Assembly (NCBI GenBank): GCA_964542875.1
Contig: CAZIWA010000216.1
Location: 1 to 5,337, forward strand
DNA from: CAZGOM01 sp964542875
GTDB taxonomy: Bacteria > Planctomycetota > Phycisphaerae > Phycisphaerales > Phycisphaeraceae
Length of the DNA: 5,337 bases
Reading direction: 5' to 3'
Positions 1 to 4,727 of the stretch are shown here, one piece after another. A program made the translations under genes and the position numbers. Within the stretch, counting starts at the first letter, position 1; every line of letters starts with the position of its first letter. The notes under the pieces are model-generated. The model did not search any database. It was not told the origin of the DNA and saw only the letters and a list, made by a program, of their open reading frames with translations.

Positions 1-54
1 CCCGAAACCCGAAACCCGAAACCCGAAACCCGAAACCCGAAACCCGAAACCCGA
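1..54. repeat. CCCGAAA heptanucleotide tandem array
   Basis: Seven perfect copies of the 7-mer CCCGAAA (1-49) are followed by a partial copy CCCGA (50-54). The array begins at the first base of the window, so it probably extends further upstream. There are no substitutions between copies, which suggests recent slippage or active homogenisation. The unit is 7 bp, so it shifts frame each copy. It lies outside any gene I can support. A decayed relative occurs at 3250-3270. Confidence 0.95.
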
Positions 55-98
55 TTTCCCTGCTTTCTCCTCAGATCGTGGAGAGAGGCTAGGGAATC
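53..98. other. Long imperfect hairpin abutting the tandem array
   Basis: GATTTCCCT (53-61) pairs with AGGGAATC (91-98) with one bulged T. GC (62-63) pairs with GC (88-89). TTTCTCC (64-70) pairs with GGAGAGA (80-86) through one G-U pair. The loop is about 9 nt (71-79). The outer arm starts inside the last repeat unit. No T-run follows on either strand, so it is not a standard intrinsic terminator. It may be an RNA structure at the end of an unseen upstream transcript or a DNA cruciform. Function unknown. Confidence 0.5.
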
Positions 99-232
99 AG
101 ACTTAATGGATTGATGGAAGCTGTTTATTTAAAGAGGTTTAGCGGGTATTGGACGATGGTTGTGACGGGGGTTGGGGGGATGTGTTTGTTCGCGACAAGC
201 TGCCACGTCCGATAAAAGTTTTTCCACGGTTA

Positions 233-262
233 TTGGCTAATGTTAAGTGTCTTTTTAATAAT
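233..262 (+). promoter_or_regulatory. Candidate desaturase promoter P1
   Basis: TTGGCT (233-238; 4 of 6 to TTGACA) is followed after 18 bp by AATAAT (257-262; 5 of 6 to TATAAT). It lies in the AT-rich part of the upstream region and overlaps the direct repeat pair. It would give a leader of nearly 190 nt to the ATG at 458. Weak evidence, from hexamer matching only. Confidence 0.3.
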
Positions 263-277
263 GAGTTAAGTGTGTTT
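242..277 (+). repeat. 13-bp direct repeat pair, operator-like
   Basis: GTTAAGTGTCTTT (242-254) and GTTAAGTGTGTTT (265-277) match at 12 of 13 positions. Their starts are 23 bp apart, about two helical turns, so both would face the same side of the DNA. A candidate -10 hexamer AATAAT (257-262) lies between them. This is the arrangement expected of a direct-repeat operator controlling the desaturase, but the binding protein is unknown and the functional reading is inference. Confidence 0.45.
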
Positions 278-289
278 GGTGATTTTCCT

Positions 290-317
290 TTGTTCAGTGA
301 GTTGGATCGGCTATGAT
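290..317 (+). promoter_or_regulatory. Candidate desaturase promoter P2
   Basis: TTGTTC (290-295; 3 of 6) is followed after 16 bp by TATGAT (312-317; 5 of 6 to TATAAT). It would start transcription near 324 and leave a leader of about 134 nt containing the GC hairpin at 389-403. Either this or the site at 233-262 could be the true promoter. Confidence 0.3.
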
Positions 318-388
318 ATTTGGGTCAATTAAGGCAAAAGGCCCGATGAGTTCTGGGTGTTTTTGCATGACATGGTCTGTTCCTGTTG

Positions 389-403
389 GGCGCCAGAGGC
401 GCC
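389..403 (+). other. GC-rich hairpin near the desaturase start
   Basis: Two copies of the self-complementary GGCGCC (389-394 and 398-403) are separated by AGA and can form a 6-bp all-GC stem. The downstream flank contains GGAG (409-412), 9 nt before a TTG codon at 422 in the desaturase frame. The structure would overlap the most upstream possible start (TTG 386), which is one reason to prefer a later start. It could modulate translation, but this is untested. Confidence 0.35.
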
Positions 404-457
404 ACCTTGGAGATTCTTCCTTTGCAATCATCTGAAACTGCTACGCAACCGCTCCCG

Positions 458-1390
458 ATGGCACCTTCGGTTGACCCAAAAGGTCGGCGTCGGGATTGGA
501 CGGTGACCATTGCGATCTCGACACTTCACCTTCTCTGCCTCGCCGCGCCTTTTTGCTTCACATGGTCTGGTTTGGGCGTGATGGCGGTGATGTGGTGGGT
601 TGGCGGCGGGCTGGGGATCACCCTGTGCTACCACCGGCTGCTGACGCACCGGTCGTTTACCACGCCCAAGTGGTTTGAATACCTGCTGGCGATCATCGGT
701 ACGATTAACTGGCAGGGCGGGCCTATCCGGTGGGTCGGCACGCACCGCCTCCATCACAAGCATTCGGACAAGGAAGGGGATCCGCATACCCCTCGGCACG
801 GGTTTGCCTGGGCGCACATGTTCTGGGTGGCATACCGTGACCATCCCTCGCAGAACCCCTATGACGCGGCCAAGGACCTTCAGCGCGACAAGGGCCTGGT
901 GTTCATCGACAAGTACTTTCCGGTGTTTCAGTTTGGTTTTGCGGCAATCCTGTTCGGCCTGGGCTACGCGTTTGGCGCGGCTTACGGCGCGGCGGACCAC
1001 AGCGCCCTGTTTTATGGGGTTTCCTGGCTGATCTGGGGCACCGCGGTGCGTGCGGTGCTGGGCTACCATGTGACTTGGTTCGTGAACTCCGCATCGCACG
1101 TGTGGGGCTACCGGAACTTTGAAACCAACGATGATTCCCGCAACAACTGGTGGGTGGCACTGCTCTCCTTCGGCGAAGGCTGGCACAACAACCACCACGC
1201 GCAGCAACGCTCGGCGGCGCACGGGATGAAGTGGTGGGAATTCGACCTGACCTGGAACACGATCCGCGTGCTGAGCTGGTTTGGCCTGGCCCGGGACATC
1301 GTGTACCCCAAGGTGCCCGAAAAGGGGACCAAGGGCGTGCAGAGCGACAGCAACCCTGTCGTGGACGCTTCGGGCGACCTGGTTCAGTAA
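458..1390 (+). CDS. Membrane fatty-acid (acyl-CoA/acyl-lipid delta-9 type) desaturase
   Basis: This is an integral-membrane di-iron desaturase that introduces a double bond into saturated acyl chains (stearoyl/palmitoyl-CoA or acyl-lipid) using O2 and electrons from a ferredoxin- or cytochrome-type donor. Numbering from ATG 458 (310 aa), the three histidine boxes are HRLLTH (59-64), HRLHH (96-100) and HNNHH (243-247). The extra family histidine is H214 in NSASHVWGYR. Hydrophobic stretches lie at about 15-34, 36-57, 73-88, 156-178 and 184-205. Length fits the OLE1/DesC family without a fused cytochrome b5 domain, so the donor is encoded elsewhere. The C-terminal 25 residues are polar and variable. 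The frame is open back to TTG 386; TTG 422 has GGAG 9 nt upstream and would add 12 residues. I chose the ATG because family similarity begins just after it. A terminator follows, so the gene appears monocistronic. Exact substrate and regiospecificity are inferred. Confidence 0.93.
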   Translation: MAPSVDPKGRRRDWTVTIAISTLHLLCLAAPFCFTWSGLGVMAVMWWVGGGLGITLCYHRLLTHRSFTTPKWFEYLLAIIGTINWQGGPIRWVGTHRLHHKHSDKEGDPHTPRHGFAWAHMFWVAYRDHPSQNPYDAAKDLQRDKGLVFIDKYFPVFQFGFAAILFGLGYAFGAAYGAADHSALFYGVSWLIWGTAVRAVLGYHVTWFVNSASHVWGYRNFETNDDSRNNWWVALLSFGEGWHNNHHAQQRSAAHGMKWWEFDLTWNTIRVLSWFGLARDIVYPKVPEKGTKGVQSDSNPVVDASGDLVQ

Positions 1391-1425
1391 GCTGGTTGAG
1401 CGATAAGCAGATCGTTGAAATGATG

Positions 1426-1459
1426 AAACACGCCACCTTTTTGGGTGGCGTGTTTTTTT
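1426..1459 (+). terminator. Intrinsic terminator after the desaturase
   Basis: AAACACGCCACC (1426-1437) and GGTGGCGTGTTT (1444-1455) form a perfect 12-bp stem with a TTTTTG loop. A run of seven T (1453-1459) follows. It lies 35 nt after the desaturase stop codon and separates that gene from the iclR-phyH unit. Confidence 0.93.
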
Positions 1460-1461
1460 GT

Positions 1462-1497
1462 GGGATTTGGGGTTGGGGGTTCGTCAGAGGGAGCGGG
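1462..1497 (+). other. G-run cluster, possible G-quadruplex
   Basis: Runs GGG (1462), GGGG (1469), GGGGG (1475), GGG (1489) and GGG (1495) lie directly after the desaturase terminator and before the iclR promoter. One loop is 9 nt, longer than the usual 7-nt limit, so this is a weak quadruplex candidate. Confidence 0.35.
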
Positions 1498-1509
1498 AGA
1501 GTATTCGGT

Positions 1510-1534
1510 CAGTCATGAAGGTATTTATTGACTG
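1510..1534. promoter_or_regulatory. Inverted repeat overlapping the iclR -35, candidate operator
   Basis: CAGTCA (1510-1515) and TGACTG (1529-1534) form a perfect 6-bp inverted repeat with a 13-bp spacer. The right arm overlaps the -35 hexamer TTGACT (1528-1533). IclR regulators commonly repress their own genes, so this is a possible autoregulatory site. The position is suggestive but the half-sites are short. Confidence 0.3.
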
Positions 1535-1556
1535 TAAAGATTTATTTATCTAATAT
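1528..1556 (+). promoter_or_regulatory. iclR-phyH promoter
   Basis: TTGACT (1528-1533; 5 of 6 to TTGACA), a 17-bp spacer and TAATAT (1551-1556; 4 of 6 to TATAAT) form a sigma70-type promoter in an AT-rich island. The -10 ends 6 nt before the iclR ATG at 1563, so the predicted +1 falls on or beside the start codon. This implies a leaderless mRNA, consistent with the absence of any SD. Confidence 0.6.
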
Positions 1557-1562
1557 GAATCA

Positions 1563-2324
1563 ATGGGTGAAGCGCAGTCGGTCCAATCGGTGGTGAAGGC
1601 GGTGCAGGTGCTCAAGCTGCTGGGCGATGCGCCGGAGGGGTTGAGTCTGCAGGACTTGGCGGGGGCGATGGGGCAAAAGCCGCCTGGGGTTCATCATCTG
1701 GTGCAGACCTTGGTGGCGGGCGGGTTGGTGGAGAGGACGGGACCGGCGGTGAGGTATCGGATCGGGGTGGGGGTGTTTGACCTGGTGGGCAAGCAGACGG
1801 CGCATTGGCTCAGACGAGAGGCAAGCGTGGTGCTGGAGGGGATCGTGCGTGAGGCGCCGCTGGCGACGGCGCTGCTGGCGCAGGTGCAGGAGGGGGATGT
1901 GGTGGCGACGCTGAGGATGAGCCCGGACCGGCCGGGGCTGGTGCAGCGGCCCAGCCGACAGGCGATGGGGGTGTATGGGAGCGCGTCGTCGTTGTTGTTT
2001 CAGGCGTACTGGCCTGCGGGCGTGCTCAAGGAGTTTCGCGAGCGGTATTTGTTTGAGGAATACGACTCGGGGTGGGGGAGCGTAGAGGAACTGGAGAAGT
2101 TTTTAGCGTTGTCGCGCCAGCGGAGATATGTGGCCAAGCCCGCAGGGGCGTCGGGCGTGGTGGCGGTGAGCGCGCCGGTGTTTGGACGTGATGGACAACT
2201 GCTGGCGGGGGTGGGGGCATCGCAGCGAATGGGGCCGGGGGAGGATCGGGGGCTGGTGGAAGAAAAGCTGGTCGGGCTGGTGCTGGCCGGGAGCCGGGCG
2301 CTGGAAAAGGCGTTGGTGTTTTGA
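1563..2324 (+). CDS. IclR-family transcriptional regulator
   Basis: A 253-aa protein with the two-domain IclR layout. The N-terminal winged helix-turn-helix covers about residues 5-68, with a helix-turn-helix around LSLQDLAGAMGQKPPGVHHL (27-46) and the wing near ERTGPAVRYRIG. A C-terminal effector-binding domain spans about 85-250, with the recognisable IclR segments MGVYGSASSLLFQAY (135-149) and SAPVFGRDGQLLAGVGAS (203-220). Members dimerise, bind small metabolites in the C-terminal domain, and repress or activate neighbouring genes, often including their own. It lies 28 bp upstream of the PhyH-type oxygenase on the same strand with no terminator between, so that gene is its likely target. 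ATG 1563 has no SD; a promoter 6 nt upstream points to leaderless expression. The coding strand is strikingly rich in G, with GGG, GCG and GTG codons, unlike the desaturase and nuoA. The effector is unknown. Confidence 0.9.
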   Translation: MGEAQSVQSVVKAVQVLKLLGDAPEGLSLQDLAGAMGQKPPGVHHLVQTLVAGGLVERTGPAVRYRIGVGVFDLVGKQTAHWLRREASVVLEGIVREAPLATALLAQVQEGDVVATLRMSPDRPGLVQRPSRQAMGVYGSASSLLFQAYWPAGVLKEFRERYLFEEYDSGWGSVEELEKFLALSRQRRYVAKPAGASGVVAVSAPVFGRDGQLLAGVGASQRMGPGEDRGLVEEKLVGLVLAGSRALEKALVF

Positions 2325-2327
2325 GGG

Positions 2328-2340
2328 TTTGAATTTCAAA
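2328..2340. promoter_or_regulatory. Perfect palindrome before phyH, candidate operator
   Basis: TTTGAA (2328-2333) and TTCAAA (2335-2340) form a perfect inverted repeat around a single T. It sits between the iclR stop and the phyH SD, abutting the SD. The site resembles in style the A/T-flanked TGAAA-TTTCA-like operators of some IclR relatives such as KdgR. Assignment to this regulator is inference. Confidence 0.35.
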
Positions 2341-2347
2341 AAAGGAG
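2341..2347 (+). promoter_or_regulatory. Ribosome binding site fixing the phyH GTG start
   Basis: AAAGGAG ends 5 nt before GTG 2353. The ATG at 2348 is in another frame and stops after seven codons, so GTG 2353 is the best start; TTG 2359 is a second choice. This is the clearest SD in the window, as expected for an internal operon gene in a genome where first genes seem to lack one. Confidence 0.75.
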
Positions 2348-2352
2348 ATGCC

Positions 2353-3129
2353 GTGGCATTGTCACAGTTGACTCAGGCGCAGGTGGATTTGTTTTACGAG
2401 CAGGGGTTTGTGCTGATCAAAGGCGTATTTGGCCCCGCGGAGATGGATGAGGTAGACGCCGCGTTTGAGCGGCTGCACGCGCTGTCTGAACGGGTGGCGA
2501 AAGAGGCGACATCCGAGAGCGCCAGCGTGACGCATGCGGGGGCCAAATTCACGTTTGCAGGTGCGACGAGGTTTGTGAGGCACATCGCATTTTGCGGGAA
2601 TGCCGAGCCGACGCTGTTGACGATGGGGCGGGACAGGCGGCTTTTGGGGATCGCCGGCGACATACTGGGCGTTGATGAAATGGATCACCTGATCAATCAG
2701 GCACACTACAAGCGGCCGGGGTCGGGCGTGGTGTTCGACTGGCACCAGGACAGCATGCACAGGGGGATTGAAAAAGGCGGGTTTGTGGATGTGAACGGGA
2801 AGGGGAGCTACGTGCAGATGGCACTGGCGCTGGATGATGCGACGGCGGAGAACGGTCCGCTGGAGTTTATCGCAGGGTCCAACAAGCTGGGGCACGTGGG
2901 GGCAAGGGTGGGAGAGATGATCGATGAGAAGAACCGCGTTGCGCCGCAGATCAAGCGGGGGGATGTGGTGGCTTTTGGGCCGTACACGGTGCATGGGAGC
3001 CAGGCGAACCGGTCGGATAAATCCCGGCGGGTGTTCATCAACGGGTACGCATATCCCGGGGCGAGCAAGAAGGATTACGGGCTGCCTCGTTCGGGGGAAC
3101 GGGTGAGGGTGCGAGGGATTACAGCGTAA
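2353..3129 (+). CDS. PhyH (phytanoyl-CoA dioxygenase) family Fe(II)/2-oxoglutarate oxygenase
   Basis: A 258-aa predicted cytosolic oxygenase of the PhyH family, which hydroxylates a substrate using O2 and 2-oxoglutarate with Fe(II). The N-terminus LTQAQVDLFYEQGFVLIKGVF is the usual PhyH opening. The facial triad is visible as H131-x-D133 in FDWHQDSMH and H214 in YTVHGS. R225, 11 residues after the distal histidine, is in place to bind 2-oxoglutarate. NGPLEFIAGSNKLGH (167-181) and KRGDVVAFGPYTVHGSQANR (201-220) are typical core strands, and RVFINGYAYPG closes the fold. All catalytic residues are present, so it should be active. No signal peptide is seen. The GTG start has an SD, 28 bp after the iclR-type regulator, implying co-transcription. 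The ectoine hydroxylase signature is absent. The substrate cannot be read from the sequence; the family acts on acyl-CoAs, small metabolites and natural products. Confidence 0.9.
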   Translation: MALSQLTQAQVDLFYEQGFVLIKGVFGPAEMDEVDAAFERLHALSERVAKEATSESASVTHAGAKFTFAGATRFVRHIAFCGNAEPTLLTMGRDRRLLGIAGDILGVDEMDHLINQAHYKRPGSGVVFDWHQDSMHRGIEKGGFVDVNGKGSYVQMALALDDATAENGPLEFIAGSNKLGHVGARVGEMIDEKNRVAPQIKRGDVVAFGPYTVHGSQANRSDKSRRVFINGYAYPGASKKDYGLPRSGERVRVRGITA

Positions 3130-3340
3130 ACGCATTTGTCGATTTCGCGACGCCCGGGTGACGGGTTGTTGGATGTCCATGAGGAACCCAAAGGGAAAAT
3201 CATGCCGCAAAATGGGATTTACCCTGGGTGGCATGAACTCGATTGAAGCCCCGAAAGCCCGGAAACCCGATGCCCCCGGGTGCACGTGCCGGCAAATCGG
3301 CTCGGAAAGTAGAGATTTTGTTTGTGCGGAGATGGGGGAG
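3130..3340. other. Convergent intergenic region without a clear terminator
   Basis: This 211-bp gap lies between two converging genes. It contains a small CCCG/CGGG stem near 3151-3164 followed by TTGTT, too weak to call a terminator, and a degenerate CCCGAAA repeat at 3250-3270. A 64-codon plus-strand frame at 3158-3352 has no recognisable domain and runs into the convergent gene; I do not regard it as a gene. Confidence 0.55.
3250..3270. repeat. Degenerate CCCGAAA repeat copy
   Basis: CCCGAAA (3250-3256), then CCCGGAAA after one inserted G (3258-3265), then CCCGA (3266-3270) reproduce the unit of the array at 1-54 with two single-base insertions. It sits in the gap between convergent genes. 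It may be a decayed array or the seed of one. Confidence 0.5.
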
Positions 3341-4612
3341 TCAGATGAATGAAAAAATTGATTTGACGAGCCAGACGATGAGCTTGATGAGTTGATTGGC
3401 TGCGGTGGAGCTGAAGATGACGGTGAGGATGCCGTAGACGCCGGTCATGATGCCGGCCTGGCTGAGGCTCAGCCGGTAGACGGTGCCGATGGTGATGGTG
3501 TAGACGCCGATGTTGACGACGAGGAAGCAGGCGTAGGCGAGAAGGTTTTTCATGTCGAAAGAGTGCGGGACGACAAGGAGCCCGACGGCGTAGGGCAGCA
3601 GGAGGATGCCTGCGACCTTGGTGAAGAGGATGCGGTCGAGATGGAAGTCCGCGTCGAGGGTGCGGTCGCCGATCCACATGGCGGCGAGGGTGGCGGGAAG
3701 CATGATGAGAAAGAGCCAGACGAAGTGGTGGGTCAGGAGGAGCAGCGGGGAATACTGGCGGAGGCTGACACCGGTGATGATGAGGATGAGGGCGACCGAA
3801 GAGGCGGCGGCGGTGATGGGGAGCCAGACGTCGTAGATTTTGCGTTCGAAGGCGTATTTTTTGTTGAGGGCTTCGCGCTCTGCGGCCTCGCGGGCGACGG
3901 TTTGGACGACTTGCTCCATGCCGCGTTTGCGGAGGCTGGCCATGATGGGGTCGTCGAGGGTTTTCTGGACGTTGGCCTCGAAATTTTTGTCGCGTGGGGG
4001 AGCGATGGCGCTGTTGCAGAGCGGGCAGATGTCCGCGGCGACATTGCCGGGGAGCTCGCCTTTGCAGTGAGGGCAGAGAAGCGTGAGCTGGGTGGGGGGT
4101 AGCAAGGCATCGCGGGCGCTGGCGGTGTTTTCGGATTTTGTGTCGACGGGTTTTTCGGTGAGGGCCGCGATGGGTCGGGGCGTGGGTTTAGGGGTGATGG
4201 GCGCGGTGGTTTTGTCTGGTTCCAGGTAGGAGGTATTGACGGTTTCGGCGAATGGGCGGATCTGCGGGCGCCTGGGTTTGGCGTTGGGGGTGGCTGGCGC
4301 GGGGGCCGGTGGTTTGGGGGCGGAGGATTCGTTTTCGGTGAGGAGGGGTTCGTCGGGATTTGGATCGAGATTGACTTCCTTCAGGTAGCCGACGGGTTCG
4401 ACGGGGTCTTCCTGAATGGCGAGGTCTGCGTCCGGGGAAGCGGGGAGGGTTTCGCCGGGTTTGGAGACGAGCTCGCAGGCGGCGAAGGAGTTGAGGGGTA
4501 CGCGGAAGACGGCGCCGCATTTGCAGGTGACGCGCTTGTTTCCGGCGCTGTAGCGCCAGGCGTAGCCGGCGGCGCAGTGGGGGCAGAGGATGGGCGATTC
4601 CTGATCGGCCAT
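3341..4612 (-). CDS. Hypothetical membrane protein with two zinc ribbons
   Basis: A 423-aa protein I cannot assign to a named family. Residues 10-39 form an MJ0042-like zinc ribbon: CPHC (10-13), then C30-K-C32, a shortened CxC second knuckle, followed by GAVFRVP. Residues 51-175 are a Pro/Ala/Glu-rich, probably disordered linker. A second ribbon has CPHC (180-183) and CPLC (196-199). A charged helical stretch with coiled-coil potential spans about 225-258. About six hydrophobic segments follow at roughly 264-283, 291-314, 331-350, 357-378, 385-402 and 404-420, ending near the C-terminus. The likely topology is a cytoplasmic zinc-ribbon head on a polytopic membrane domain. The start ATG at 4612 has no SD; AGTTTA on the plus strand (TAAACT on the coding strand, 4619-4624) lies 6 nt upstream as a possible -10. 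It is divergent from nuoA. Roles in membrane assembly, sensing or protein recruitment are possible but unsupported. Confidence 0.85.
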   Translation of the reverse strand: MADQESPILCPHCAAGYAWRYSAGNKRVTCKCGAVFRVPLNSFAACELVSKPGETLPASPDADLAIQEDPVEPVGYLKEVNLDPNPDEPLLTENESSAPKPPAPAPATPNAKPRRPQIRPFAETVNTSYLEPDKTTAPITPKPTPRPIAALTEKPVDTKSENTASARDALLPPTQLTLLCPHCKGELPGNVAADICPLCNSAIAPPRDKNFEANVQKTLDDPIMASLRKRGMEQVVQTVAREAAEREALNKKYAFERKIYDVWLPITAAASSVALILIITGVSLRQYSPLLLLTHHFVWLFLIMLPATLAAMWIGDRTLDADFHLDRILFTKVAGILLLPYAVGLLVVPHSFDMKNLLAYACFLVVNIGVYTITIGTVYRLSLSQAGIMTGVYGILTVIFSSTAANQLIKLIVWLVKSIFSFI

Positions 4613-4668
4613 GCGGGTAGTTTAGCCTAGGAATGCGAGGTAAGGAAGGAGAACATCTTCTTTGAGGC

Positions 4669-4708
4669 GGGGTGCATGGGTTGGGGGAGGTGCGGGGTTG
4701 AAAGGGGG
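4669..4708 (+). promoter_or_regulatory. G-quadruplex motif upstream of nuoA
   Basis: Five G-runs (GGGG 4669-4672, GGG 4678-4680, GGGGG 4683-4687, GGGG 4694-4697, GGGGG 4704-4708) are separated by loops of 5, 2, 6 and 6 nt, meeting the usual G3+N1-7 rule. The motif ends 4 bp before the TATAAT of nuoA and occupies the place of its -35 element. It lies on the non-template strand for nuoA within the 115-bp divergent promoter region. Confidence 0.6.
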
Positions 4709-4712
4709 AATG

Positions 4713-4718
4713 TATAAT
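4713..4718 (+). promoter_or_regulatory. nuoA -10 element (perfect TATAAT)
   Basis: A consensus TATAAT ends 9 nt before the nuoA ATG at 4728. No acceptable -35 hexamer is found 16-18 bp upstream, where the sequence is a G-rich tract. The predicted +1 falls about 0-4 nt before the ATG, so the mRNA would have almost no leader. No SD precedes ATG 4728. Confidence 0.6.
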
Positions 4719-4727
4719 TTCCCGCCT

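Larger units (their letters stand above)
1..457. other. Non-coding region upstream of the desaturase
   Basis: No convincing gene is found here. The region holds the CCCGAAA array (1-54), a hairpin (53-98), an AT-richer stretch of about 200-330 with direct repeats and promoter-like hexamers, and a GC hairpin (389-403) close to the desaturase start. A short open frame 367-435 (22 codons, ATG to TGA) ends 22 nt before the desaturase ATG. It lacks a visible SD and is treated only as a possible leader peptide. Confidence 0.6.

Noticed and set aside
1..54. CRISPR array or telomere
   Set aside because: Units are 7 bp with no spacers, so it is not CRISPR. A linear-replicon end is not supported by other features and the window edge is arbitrary.
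386..457. N-terminal extension of the desaturase from TTG 386
   Set aside because: TTG 386 has no SD and lies at the base of a GC hairpin, and the added residues do not resemble the family. TTG 422 with GGAG remains a fair alternative to ATG 458.
428..1222. 264-codon open frame antisense to the desaturase
   Set aside because: It is a shadow of a gene with clear histidine boxes in G+C-rich DNA; its translation is Arg/His/Pro-rich with no domain.
2207..2252. G-quadruplex inside the iclR coding region
   Set aside because: Although G-runs are long, a 13-nt gap splits them and leaves no four runs within the usual loop limit; G-rich codon use explains them.
2362..3285. 307-codon open frame antisense to the PhyH gene
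   Set aside because: The composition is His/Pro/Arg-rich and it mirrors a strand with intact catalytic motifs; no start signal.
3158..3352. 64-codon plus-strand frame in the convergent gap
   Set aside because: No domain, no good SD, crosses the degenerate repeat and overlaps the end of the convergent gene. A small real protein cannot be fully excluded.
3392..4102. 236-codon plus-strand frame opposite the zinc-ribbon gene
   Set aside because: The translation is almost entirely Asp/Glu/Gly/Val, the complement of a hydrophobic helix-coding strand, while the minus-strand frame has zinc knuckles and membrane helices.
4662..4727. N-terminal extension of NuoA
   Set aside because: It would translate the G-rich tract and the TATAAT promoter element, and NuoA proteins normally start shortly before the first helix.
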